Positions 42,337-52,147 of a DNA stretch of 64,000 nt are shown here, one piece after another. Where the stretch lies: the NCBI GenBank assembly GCA_029558835.1, contig JAKQDH010000135.1, positions 30,436 to 94,435 of the forward strand, read 5' to 3'. Made by a program: the position numbers and the translations under genes. How positions within the stretch are numbered: position 1 is the stretch's first letter; every line of letters starts with the position of its first letter. The notes beneath the pieces were generated by a model. The model saw only the letters and a list, made by a program, of their open reading frames with translations. It ran no database searches and was not told the DNA's origin. The stretch is from Planctomycetota bacterium (GTDB lineage Bacteria > Planctomycetota > Phycisphaerae > UBA1845).

Positions 42337-43881
42337 TCATCGACCTCGGCGCAGCAGGTCGCGCAGCTCCTCCAGCCGCAGCCCCCACGCCGCCAGGGCG
42401 AAGGTCATCGCCCCCGCGCCCATGAGCACCACCAGCCGGACGCCGGCGTGGATCCGCAGCAGCGGTTGCAGCACCGGCAGCCAGTCCGCAGCCGCCACGA
42501 CGACGACCATGGCCCCCGTCGCAGCCACCGTCCGCAGCACGCTGCGCCCGACGCCGAGCCGGTCCACCTCCGGCAACCGTTGGCTGAGCTTGCGGGCCAG
42601 CCAGCCTGCCTGCACGACGGCGCAGACGGCCGTGGAGAGCGCCAGGCCACGCTCCTGGAGCGGGAACACCAGCACGACGTTGAGCGTGAGGTTCACAAGA
42701 ACCAGGCCCAGCGCCGTGCGCGCGGGCGTCCGACTGTCGTGTTCGGCGTAGAACGTGCGGACCAGGACGTGCAAGGCGAAGTAGGCCGGCATGCCCAAGC
42801 TGTAGCACTGCAAGACCGCGGCCACACGGTGCGTGTCGGCCCCGGTGAACTCACCCCGCTCGAACAGCGTGGCCACCAGCGGATGGGCGACCAGGAACAG
42901 GCCCGCACCGGCCGGGAAGGCCAGGAACAGGCTCAGACGCATGCCCCGGCCCAGGACGTCCGCCAGGCCCGCCCGATCGCCGCTGGTCGAGCGCGCGGAG
43001 AGGGTCGGGAAGATGGCCGTCGCCAGCGCGATCCCCAGCACTCCCAACGGAAGCTGATACAGGTACTGTGCGAAGCGCAGCACTGACGGCCCGATGCGCT
43101 CCCCGTTCACGCTGACGAAGAGGTAGGCGATGAGTGAGTCAGCGCAGGTATTGATCTGCACGGCCGACAGGCCCAGCACCATCGGGGCCATCAGCGTGAA
43201 CACCGACCGCACCAGCGGATCACGCCAGGGGCCGCCGAAGATCGGGAAGAACCCGTTGGCCCGCAGGGCCCAGGCAATCAGCAGCACCTGAAGTAGCCCC
43301 GCGACCAGCACCGTGACGCAGATGGCGACCATGAGGGGCCGGTCGCGCCAGCCCAACCCCAGCGCCGCCAGCAGCGCTCCGGCGATGATCGTGAGGTTGA
43401 GGGCCACCGGCAGGGCGGCCGGGGTGGCGAAGTGGTTACGCACGTTGAGGGCGCCACCTGCCACCGCCACGGCGCAGATGGGCACCATGAAGGGCAGCAT
43501 GATGGCGGTGAAGTCGAGGGCCGGGTCGCTCTGCACCGTGCGCCAGCCGGCCAGCACCAGTTCGCCAACGACCGTCGCCGCGCTCAGGAAGACCACCAAC
43601 AGCGTCAGGACGCTGCCCAACAGTTGTCGCGACGCCTGCTCACCGCGCGTGTGCAGGCTTTCCGTGAGCACGGGAATCGTGGCCGACGACAGGGCGCCTT
43701 CCCCAAAGAGCCGCCGGGCGAGGTTGGACACCAGGTAGGCAATGCTGAAGGCGCTGAGCAGTTCACTGGTGCCGAAGAAGTAGCTGAACACCCACTCTCG
43801 CGCCATGCCGGCGACGCGCGAGCCCAACGTGAGCACGGCAATCAGCCGAGTGGACGCGACGAGTCGACCGGTGAGTGACAT
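42337..43881 (-). CDS. murJ: Lipid II flippase MurJ
   Basis: MurJ moves lipid-linked peptidoglycan precursors across the inner membrane. The 514-residue protein has about 14 membrane helices and family landmarks: 'LTLGSRVAGMAREWVFSYFFG' near the N-terminus, 'LARRLFGEGALSSATIPVL' (about 52-70), 'VLRFAQYLYQLPLGVLGIALATAIFPTLS' (about 270-298) and 'LGMPAYFALHVLVRTFYA' further on. ATG 43881 is preferred over a longer reading that adds an Arg-rich non-family stretch. Together with murA this argues for a functional peptidoglycan pathway. It is divergent from the class V aminotransferase; the 313-bp gap has no clear promoter motifs. Confidence 0.93.
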   Translation of the reverse strand: MSLTGRLVASTRLIAVLTLGSRVAGMAREWVFSYFFGTSELLSAFSIAYLVSNLARRLFGEGALSSATIPVLTESLHTRGEQASRQLLGSVLTLLVVFLSAATVVGELVLAGWRTVQSDPALDFTAIMLPFMVPICAVAVAGGALNVRNHFATPAALPVALNLTIIAGALLAALGLGWRDRPLMVAICVTVLVAGLLQVLLIAWALRANGFFPIFGGPWRDPLVRSVFTLMAPMVLGLSAVQINTCADSLIAYLFVSVNGERIGPSVLRFAQYLYQLPLGVLGIALATAIFPTLSARSTSGDRAGLADVLGRGMRLSLFLAFPAGAGLFLVAHPLVATLFERGEFTGADTHRVAAVLQCYSLGMPAYFALHVLVRTFYAEHDSRTPARTALGLVLVNLTLNVVLVFPLQERGLALSTAVCAVVQAGWLARKLSQRLPEVDRLGVGRSVLRTVAATGAMVVVVAAADWLPVLQPLLRIHAGVRLVVLMGAGAMTFALAAWGLRLEELRDLLRRGR

Positions 43882-44194
43882 CGCGGGCACGATACCCGCC
43901 GGCGCGCCGCTGACAAGGGAGCCGCTGTACCCCGCGCGGCGTCCGGGGAGCCGACCCCGCCGCCCGGCGCGCGCGGGTCGCGGGCGAGCGGTTATCGGCA
44001 TAGCGCGGCGCGAGTTTCCAGTCAAGGGCCGCGTGCCCGCAACCTGCGCAAAACGTACACTTTTCTCGGGAACTTCCGGCGTGTCTTCCGCATCCGTTCG
44101 CGGTGGAAAGCGCGCGGTGGGCCCGCTAGTATTGGGTGGAGCGAGCGCCGGTGGCCGTTGGGGCCGCGGGGCCGCTTCTTAGAGCAGGTGCGTT

Positions 44195-45322
44195 ATGGAC
44201 TGGCAGGCGCTGCGTGACGAGTTCCCGATCACGCGGAACTACAACTTCCTGAATCACGCCGCCGCCGCCCCGATCAGCCGGCGGGCCGCCGACGCTGCGC
44301 GCCGGTACCTGACGCAGGTGGCCGAGGGCGCGTACCTGCACGCCGGGTTCTTCAAGCACGTCGAGCACGTGCGCAGCCAGGCCGCCCAGCTTGTCGGCGC
44401 CAACCCCGACGAGATCGCCTTCATCAAGAACACCAGCGAGGGCATCAGCTTCGTCGCCAACGGGCTCAACTGGCAAAGCGGCGACAACGTGGTGACCAGC
44501 AACGCCGAGTTCCCCTCCAACATCTACCCCTGGCAGGCGTTGCGTGCCCGGGGGGTGCAGGTGCGCATGGTGCTGGAGGAGGACGGGCGGATCCCGCTGG
44601 AGCGGCTGCTGGCGGCCATCGACAGCCGCACCCGCGTGGTGTCCCTCTCGCACGTGCAGTTTGCCACCGGCTACCGCACGGACTTGGCCTCGCTGGGGGC
44701 CTACTGCCAGAGCAAGGGCGTGCTGCTGTGCGTCGATGCCATCCAGTCGCTGGGGGCGTTCCCGGTCGACGTGAAGGCCATGAACGTGGACTTCCTCTCC
44801 GCCGACGGGCACAAGTGGCTGTGTGCCCCCGAGGGGGCGGGCATCTTCTACGTCCGCAAGGAGTTGCAGGGACACCTGCGTCCCACGACCATCGGCTGGT
44901 TGTCGATGAAGGAGCCGTTTGATTTCGACCGCTACCAGTTCGAGTTCGCGGAGTCCGCGCGGCGCTACGAGTCCGGCTCCTACAACCTGGCCGGCATCTA
45001 CGCCCTCGGCGGGGCGCTCGAGCTGATCCACGAGATCGGGCTGGAGCACATCAGCCATCGGCTGCTGTATCTGACGGACCGGCTGGCGGCCGGCGTCCGC
45101 GAGAAGGGCTACCGCGTCGTGAGCCCGCGCACGCCGACCGAGTCCAGCGGCATCCTCGCCTTCCGGTCCGACCTGCACGATCACGACCGCATCCAGCGGC
45201 ACCTGGAGACCGAACACCGCATCGTGATCGCCTGCCGCCGGGGCCGGCTCCGCGCCAGCCCGCACGTGTACAACAGCGAGCGCGAGATCGACCAGCTCGT
45301 GGCCGCGCTACCCAAACACTAA
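44195..45322 (+). CDS. Class V aminotransferase (cysteine desulfurase/isopenicillin-epimerase-like)
   Basis: The 375-residue PLP enzyme has 'FLNHAAAAPISRRAADA' at the N-terminus, 'NTSEGISFVANGL', His in 'SLSHVQFATG', 'CVDAIQSLGAFPVDV' and the PLP Lys in 'SADGHKWLCAPEGAG' (about 203-217). The C-terminal part has 'RRGRLRASPHVYNSEREI'. The mobile active-site Cys loop of true cysteine desulfurases is not evident, so a transaminase, lyase or epimerase reaction is more likely. The ATG at 44195 has AGAGCAGG upstream. It stands alone, next to a repeat-rich region. Confidence 0.8.
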   Translation: MDWQALRDEFPITRNYNFLNHAAAAPISRRAADAARRYLTQVAEGAYLHAGFFKHVEHVRSQAAQLVGANPDEIAFIKNTSEGISFVANGLNWQSGDNVVTSNAEFPSNIYPWQALRARGVQVRMVLEEDGRIPLERLLAAIDSRTRVVSLSHVQFATGYRTDLASLGAYCQSKGVLLCVDAIQSLGAFPVDVKAMNVDFLSADGHKWLCAPEGAGIFYVRKELQGHLRPTTIGWLSMKEPFDFDRYQFEFAESARRYESGSYNLAGIYALGGALELIHEIGLEHISHRLLYLTDRLAAGVREKGYRVVSPRTPTESSGILAFRSDLHDHDRIQRHLETEHRIVIACRRGRLRASPHVYNSEREIDQLVAALPKH

Positions 45323-45669
45323 TACCCCGCGCGCCCAGGCTCCGCCGGGTGCCATGCTCTCGCGCTGCGTGCGCATGCGCACGCGGCGCCCCGGCAGCAC
45401 GACCACCACTAAGCCCGTGGCGCCACAACATGGATCCGTGGTGCCGTGCCTTGGGCACGTAGCGTCGGCCCCCCGACCAATAGCCAAGGACCAGACCCCT
45501 CTCCCTTCCGCACGTGTTTAGCGTCCTCGCGCGCGGCGGAGGGTCTGTGTTTCCCTGCGCCAGGCAGGCGTGTGTTGCTTCCGCTGGGGCGTGCGGACGG
45601 TCCCAGCGGGCTCGTCCGCCCTCCGGGCGGGCTGAGAAGAAGAGGAAGAAGAAGCAAGCGGGCGGCCCC
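45323..45669. other. Intergenic palindromic sequences
   Basis: Holds GCGTGCGCATGCGCACGC (45367-45384, perfect palindrome), GTGCCATGCTCTCGCG and a TGTTTAGCG, both reminiscent of family-2 elements, GTAGCGTCGGCCCCC, and the lead-in of repeat unit U2 with an AAGAAGAGGAAGAAGAAG tract. No gene is supported. Confidence 0.5.
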
Positions 45670-45865
45670 CAGGGACTCGAAGTCCCTGGCAACGATCGCC
45701 CGCCCTCCGGGCGGAGGAGGACGTCGGTTGCTCACCCGGGAGGCGCTGGTTCTTCGCCCGCAGCGCGTTGGTTGCAGGCCGCGGGCCGTTCGCGTTTTCC
45801 TCCGGGAGGCCGGGGGGCACTCGCGTCTTCGCCCGGAGGGCGCACGAACGTTGCCAGGGCCTTGC
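45670..45865. repeat. Palindrome-bounded repeat unit U2, interrupted by the IS
   Basis: It starts with AGGGACTCGAAGTCCCTGG, then CAACGATCGC and CGCCCTCCGGGCGG, continues with GTTGGTT/TTCTTCGCCCG mini-repeats, and ends GCCCGGAGGGCGC, GAACGTTGCCAGGGCCTTGC. Its right-hand palindrome is cut by the insertion sequence at 45866, and the other half continues at 46842. Confidence 0.65.
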
Positions 45866-46841
45866 AGAAGATTTCTCACGAAGCATCTATCCGACCCTCC
45901 TCCGGATGTTCCAGCGCGCGTGGTAGATGATCAACTTGGCACCCACCCACCGACGTACGCGCTCCAGCGTCCGGACCCACGGCGGCAGGGCGGTGAGTCC
46001 ACCGCCCCAGGTGGAGAGATGGGCGAAGATCCGCTCTACTCCCGCCCGTTCGCGGTAGACATAGCCGGCGATCCCTTGCCAGGCTACCGCCGCGGCATTG
46101 CGCGCCGGGGACTGGGGTACGTGCCCCTTACCCGCGTTCTCGGGCAAGGGGGTGAGCAACTGTCCGCCGTCGTCTGCGATCGTGTCGTACAACGCCCGGG
46201 AATCGTATGCCCCGTCCGCCAACACCAAACCGTCGGCGCGCTGATAACGCAGCAGTTCGTGGGCGACGGGTTTCTCATTCACGTTCAAGGGCATCACGCT
46301 CCACACCGGAATACGCTCATCTGCTGCGGCCCAAGCGTGCAACTTGTAGCCCCGCCCGAAACCTCCGGGGGCCCGTCCCACCGCCGCCTCGACATCTTTC
46401 GTGGTTGCCCCCACCAGCAGGGCATGCCCATCCAGGAACGACACCTCACTACTCCACTCCCAATGCGACAGACGCTCGTGAAGTCGTCCGAGAAGCTGTT
46501 GGCAGCGCTCCGTCTTCAAACGCTTGCAGAACTGCGATACCGAAGGCAGCTTCCGCGGCCGGAAGCAGCTGCCGTAGTTCTCGCGCTGGCACGCCCAGCA
46601 CAGGGGGCGATCGTGCATGACCGACCAAAGGTACATCGCGATGATCACTCGGTCCGCATAGACCGGCGTACGGCCGAACCGGGGCAACTCCCTATCCACC
46701 TGACGCAGATTCTCGTACACTACCCGCCATACGTGGCTGTCCATACTGCACCTCCATGTTCTTGAACAGGCGTTGGAGATGTAAGTATGGCAGCCACTTG
46801 AACTTAAATGCAACCTGTTAAAGCCTGGCGCGAAATCTTCT
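45866..46841 (-). mobile_element. Insertion sequence, 976 bp, IS4/IS5-like
   Basis: The ends are the inverted 10-mer AGAAGATTTC and GAAATCTTCT, with weaker matching for about 9 bp further in. One transposase gene fills the element. It sits in the middle of a CCAGGG...CCCTGG palindrome that joins repeat units U2 and U3. No clear target-site duplication is visible. A second, diverged copy begins at the right end of the window (63875). Confidence 0.8.
45887..46744 (-). CDS. DDE transposase (IS4/IS5 superfamily)
   Basis: The 285-residue transposase has a helical N-terminal DNA-binding region ('YADRVIIAMYLWSVMHDRPL'), then an RNase H-like catalytic domain. The first Asp is in 'SFLDGHALLVG' (about 128), the second in 'LVLADGAYDSRAL' (about 192), and Glu in the Y-x2-R-x3-E type signature 'YVYRERAGVERIFAHLS' (about 245-261). 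'GRGYKLHAWAA' near 155 is typical of the DDE_Tnp_1 group. The ATG at 46744 begins 'MDSHVWRVVYENLRQ', matched by 'MDGHVWREV' in the copy at the window edge, which confirms the start. All three catalytic residues are present, so it may be active. Confidence 0.9.
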   Translation of the reverse strand: MDSHVWRVVYENLRQVDRELPRFGRTPVYADRVIIAMYLWSVMHDRPLCWACQRENYGSCFRPRKLPSVSQFCKRLKTERCQQLLGRLHERLSHWEWSSEVSFLDGHALLVGATTKDVEAAVGRAPGGFGRGYKLHAWAAADERIPVWSVMPLNVNEKPVAHELLRYQRADGLVLADGAYDSRALYDTIADDGGQLLTPLPENAGKGHVPQSPARNAAAVAWQGIAGYVYRERAGVERIFAHLSTWGGGLTALPPWVRTLERVRRWVGAKLIIYHARWNIRRRVG

Positions 46842-47095
46842 CGAAGTCCCTGGCAACCGCCGCGCGCCCTCCGGGCGCAGGAGAACGTCGGTTCCTCGAC
46901 CGCAGGACGCCGGTTCCTCGCCCGCAAGGCTGCGGTGTTCACCAGCGGATCGTGGGCGGGTTCCATTCGCGCGTCGGTTCTTCGCCCGGAAGGGGTTGGT
47001 TCCTCGCTCGTAGCGTGTTGGTTCCACGTCGGGGGGCGTTTGCATGCTCGCCCGGAGGGCGCGCGAGCGTTGCCAGGGTCTTCCAGACCCTGGGG
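46842..47095. repeat. Palindrome-bounded repeat unit U3
   Basis: It starts CGAAGTCCCTGGCAACCGCC and GCGCCCTCCGGGCGC, has at least six mini-repeats of the CGTYGGTTCYTCGCCCG type spaced about 22-27 bp, and ends GCCCGGAGGGCGCGC, GAGCGTTGCCAGGG and TCTTCCAGACCCTGG. About 250 bp more of diverged flank follow up to the VIT/VWA gene at 47348, with no gene. Confidence 0.65.
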
Positions 47096-47347
47096 GCGGG
47101 ATCACTCTCCTTATCCCCCCCTTGGCCTGGAGGGCGCGCACCAAGTAGACCGCGCTACGCATCCCACCGCGCGCAACACACGTACGGGGGGCCGACGCAA
47201 CTTCTCCAGCGTACGGACAAGGGTGCGCGAACGTGCACCGGCGACGTCGCCGTGGGTCCGCTTGCTGATCCCAACCCATCGGGATGGTGGGGATGGCCGG
47301 TGCACATTCGCGCTCGGTCGCTCGGAGCGGTCGCGGTCGGCCCGATA

Positions 47348-49687
47348 TCACGGCGTCGCCGGCTGGTCCTGGGGTGCCTCCGGCCGGGGCGGCGGGACCG
47401 TCTCGTAGGCGGTGCCGTCCAGCACGACGATCACCCGCTCGCCCAGCGCGAAGCACTTCGCCAGTTCCGGATGCTTGCGGACCAACTCGAAGTAGGGGTC
47501 GCTGTAGGCCTCGACCTTCTTCGTCTCCGAGTCCTTCTTGTACGCGCCGTCGACCCACTTGTCATCGATGCGGTAGAACGTTCGGGCATCGACGCGTGCG
47601 ACCAGGGGTGTCGCCCGCCCGCCCATTCCTCCGCCGACGCCCGCGAAGTCTTGCTCGAAGAAGGCCGGGCCGGCGTCCATCGATTTCATAGACGACGCGG
47701 CCTGGGAAGCCATCACGGATTCGACGCCGGAACTCATTGCCGGGCTCATGCGCCTGGCCCCTGCTCCTCCGCCTCTGGCCGCACGCTGCTCCATGCGCGC
47801 CCGAAGGGCAACGCCCGCTATGGCCGGGGGTGGCAGTGCACTGCCCGGTTCGGTGACCAAGTAGGCCGTGTAGGGCGTTACGATGCCGTACTGCGTTGCA
47901 AGCTGCACGATGGTGTCCTTGAGTTCCTTGTTTTCGCCGTGCAGGCGAATCTGATCGAGCAGGTAGCCGACCTTGCGCGTCGCCCACAGCGGCGGCAGGA
48001 ACGTGTGCTGGCGGGCCTCGGCCGGGAACGTGGTCTCGTAAACGAAACGTTCCTTGGTGCCGCGGCGCGTGCCGGTCAGCTCGACCGTCTTGGGCCCTTC
48101 GCCGCGATAGCGCCCGACCACGACCAACTCGGTCCCCGCAAACAGATCGGCGAGCTTCGGCGGGAACAGGTCATACACCTCCAGTCCCGGGAACTTCAGT
48201 TCCAGATCACCAAGCACCGGGTCGGCCACCTTGCGGTAGAAGCCGGAGAGCTTCAGTTCGAGGTCCTCGCCGGGCGCCACGTAGTCGCGGGCGCCGCGGT
48301 TCTGCTCGGCCAGCAGGTCCAGAAGCTGCGTGTTCACGTCGTGCCCGACGCCGAAGACGAACAGCCGCACGCGAGCGGTGTTCTTGCCGGCCACGCCCTT
48401 GAGAATCTCCTGCACGTCGGTGACGCCGACGGTCGGCAGCCCATCTGTGAGAAAGACGATCAGATAGGGTCGCGTTTCGTCGGCGGCCGGCGCGGCCGCC
48501 AGCGCCAGGAGCAGTGCATCATTAATGTTCGTGCCCCCGGTGGCGCGCAGGGCGTCGGCGTAGTCGCGGGCCGCCTGCACGTTCCCCGCGTCGGCGGGCA
48601 CCAGACCTTCCTTGAACCGCACGGGCTCGTGCGCGAACGGAATGATGTTGAACTTGTCCTGCGGGTTGAGGTTGGACAAACAGAACTTCAGCGCCCGGCG
48701 GGCCTGCTCGATCTTGTTGTCGTCAGCCATGCTGCCGGAGGTGTCGATGACGAAGCAGATGTCCTTGGGCAACACGTTTGCGTCGGCCGTCTGCGCCGGC
48801 GGGGCGATGCGCGTGACGAAGAACCCGTCGGACCCCGTCTCTCGATAGGTGAGCACGGTCAGGCCAAACTCCTTCTCGCTCAGGGCGTAGAACAGGTCCA
48901 GGTCCTTGTCGGCCGGGAAGTTGCGGGCCTCGAAGCTGGCCGTGGCGTTGTGGTCCGAGGGGCGGCTGATGGCCAACTGGTGCGTTGGGCTGAAGACGCT
49001 CTTGATGCCCGTCTTGCTCGTGATGTTGACGACGAAGCTGGCGGACTCGATCGGTGCCGGCAACCAGCCGCTGGCCTTGAAGGGGTAGCGATAGCGCACC
49101 AGGCCTTCCTCGGTGCTGAGCATCTGGGTGTAGGAGAGCTTGACGCGCACTTCGCTTTTCGGCTCGATGGGGAAGATGCGGGCGCGGAACATGCGCGTGC
49201 CGATGTACTCGAGCAGGGCCGGGTCACGCATCTTCGAGACGATGGACTGATACACCTGCCGGGCCTCTTCGACCGGCAGCAGCTTGCCTTCCACCTCCTG
49301 CCCGTTGACGTACATGGAGAACTTGCTGAGCCCGATGTCGTCCGGCAAGGGGAAGATGTAGGTGCCCTCGATGCGGTGCTCGTACTGGTTGAAGAACACC
49401 TGCTCAAGATTGGTTACCGCCACGCCGTCCACGATCGTGGCCTGCACCGTCTCCTGCTTGATGGTCAGGCCTGCATGCGGCGGCAGGGGCGGACGCGGGG
49501 GCACGATGCGTGGTTCGGGCCGCGGCTCGCCGGGCGGCGGCGGCAGCGGCGGCACCGGGATGGGCATCGGCACCGGTTCGATAATGATGGTCTGCCCCAG
49601 CGCCGCCCCGCTATCGACACTAAGCAACGCCGCGAACACCACCAGCAATGCACCAGGCCCCAATGGTCGTGCCGTTCGTGCGAACAT
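47348..49687 (-). CDS. Secreted VIT and VWA domain protein
   Basis: This 779-residue exported protein has a signal peptide (about 1-31), a Pro-rich stretch ('PVPMPIPVPPLPPPPGE'), a VIT domain (about 75-205, 'NQYEHRIEGTYIFPLPDD', 'VEEARQVYQSIVSKMRDPALLEY') and a VWA domain (about 308-480) with a complete MIDAS start 'CFVIDTSGSMADD' (about 308-320), 'GGTNINDALLLAL' and 'VFLTDGLPTVGVT'. The VIT/VWA pair also occurs in inter-alpha-trypsin inhibitor heavy chains. The C-terminal third has Ala/Met/Gly low complexity before 'YSDPYFELVRKHPELAKCFALGE'. The ATG at 49687 has GGGAGG 8 nt upstream. A metal-dependent adhesion role is likely from the family; the partner is unknown. Confidence 0.9.
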   Translation of the reverse strand: MFARTARPLGPGALLVVFAALLSVDSGAALGQTIIIEPVPMPIPVPPLPPPPGEPRPEPRIVPPRPPLPPHAGLTIKQETVQATIVDGVAVTNLEQVFFNQYEHRIEGTYIFPLPDDIGLSKFSMYVNGQEVEGKLLPVEEARQVYQSIVSKMRDPALLEYIGTRMFRARIFPIEPKSEVRVKLSYTQMLSTEEGLVRYRYPFKASGWLPAPIESASFVVNITSKTGIKSVFSPTHQLAISRPSDHNATASFEARNFPADKDLDLFYALSEKEFGLTVLTYRETGSDGFFVTRIAPPAQTADANVLPKDICFVIDTSGSMADDNKIEQARRALKFCLSNLNPQDKFNIIPFAHEPVRFKEGLVPADAGNVQAARDYADALRATGGTNINDALLLALAAAPAADETRPYLIVFLTDGLPTVGVTDVQEILKGVAGKNTARVRLFVFGVGHDVNTQLLDLLAEQNRGARDYVAPGEDLELKLSGFYRKVADPVLGDLELKFPGLEVYDLFPPKLADLFAGTELVVVGRYRGEGPKTVELTGTRRGTKERFVYETTFPAEARQHTFLPPLWATRKVGYLLDQIRLHGENKELKDTIVQLATQYGIVTPYTAYLVTEPGSALPPPAIAGVALRARMEQRAARGGGAGARRMSPAMSSGVESVMASQAASSMKSMDAGPAFFEQDFAGVGGGMGGRATPLVARVDARTFYRIDDKWVDGAYKKDSETKKVEAYSDPYFELVRKHPELAKCFALGERVIVVLDGTAYETVPPPRPEAPQDQPATP

Positions 49688-49929
49688 GTCCCGTACCTCC
49701 CGCGGTGAAAGCCTCCGGCGCCCGGACGGCCGCTCGGTGCCGTCCGGGGCGATTCTACCCCATTAGACCCACGACGCCCGCGTGGGTTTCCAGCTCGATG
49801 CAGAAATCGACACGACTGCCGCTCCGTGCGTTGCTCAGCGGGGGCGGGCTCCGAGCGGTTCGCGGCGGGGTCCTTCAGAGCGGGGTAATGCGTGGCCCTT
49901 GGTTCTGCGGAGCGCAGGTAGAGATTCGT

Positions 49930-49961
49930 CACCTCGCCTCTACGATCTTGGAGGCGAGGTG
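49930..49961. terminator. Perfect stem-loop upstream of the NHL/thioredoxin gene
   Basis: CACCTCGCCTC (49930-49940) pairs perfectly with GAGGCGAGGTG (49951-49961) around a 10-nt loop, with no T tract after it. It lies 80 bp before the ATG at 50042, in a 354-bp gap between divergent genes that shows nothing else. It could be an operator or an RNA leader hairpin; termination is the weaker option. Confidence 0.35.
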
Positions 49962-50041
49962 CGGAAGGTTGCCGCGGCAGACGAATGCGCGCGGTGTTAC
50001 CGTCCTGATACGCTGGATCACAAACCAGGAGGGCCTACCCG

Positions 50042-51694
<1,653 letters not shown>

Positions 51695-52129
51695 TCTCCG
51701 TCACACTCCGGGCGACAGTCTTTTCGCAGAGGACCACCCTGGTGCGGGTGCGTCACGGAATATCCAGCTAGGGGTACCCTTGTTGGGATTGGGGTTGTTG
51801 AAAGCTGGGCTGTCTAGCGTTACGGTGCACCGGATGGCTGTAGTTATCGGATGGCCGTCTACACTTGATGCCAGTCTGATGCGTACTGCAGGTGAACGAT
51901 CGGCCGCGGCGTTCGACGCAGTTGTGCGGTGCGTCGCATGGGTGACCCCCGAGTAGGCGCGCCCAAGTCAGCCCCGACGGCGAAGCCAAGGTGCGAGAAC
52001 GGGGCGTTGCGTGTGACGGGCTCTGCTCATTGCGCGTCGCGGGTTGCCGCTGCGCACGGGCCACTGAGCACGTTCCGCCAGGACGGGCGTTTTCAGTGTT
52101 GATACGGCTCATTTCATGGGAGGCAGAAG
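51695..52129. other. Intergenic, nothing strong recognised
   Basis: These 435 bp precede the first exported Cys-rich protein gene. Only the leader from about 52099 (TTGATACG) and 52112 onward is recognisable, because it is repeated before the second such gene at 54470. No gene or terminator is evident. Confidence 0.4.
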
Positions 52130-52147
52130 ATGAGAAGCTTGCATTGG
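52112..52147 (+). repeat. Duplicated leader/signal-peptide start, copy 1
   Basis: A 36-bp sequence from TTTCATGGGAGGCAGAAG through the first six codons of the gene is identical at 54470-54505. It includes the GGGAGG ribosome site, and both copies follow TTGATACG by a few bases. Confidence 0.9.

Noticed and set aside
46842..47100. CRISPR-like array
   Set aside because: Mini-repeats of about 22-27 bp vary in sequence and spacing, there are no constant repeats with unique spacers of equal length, and no cas genes are present.
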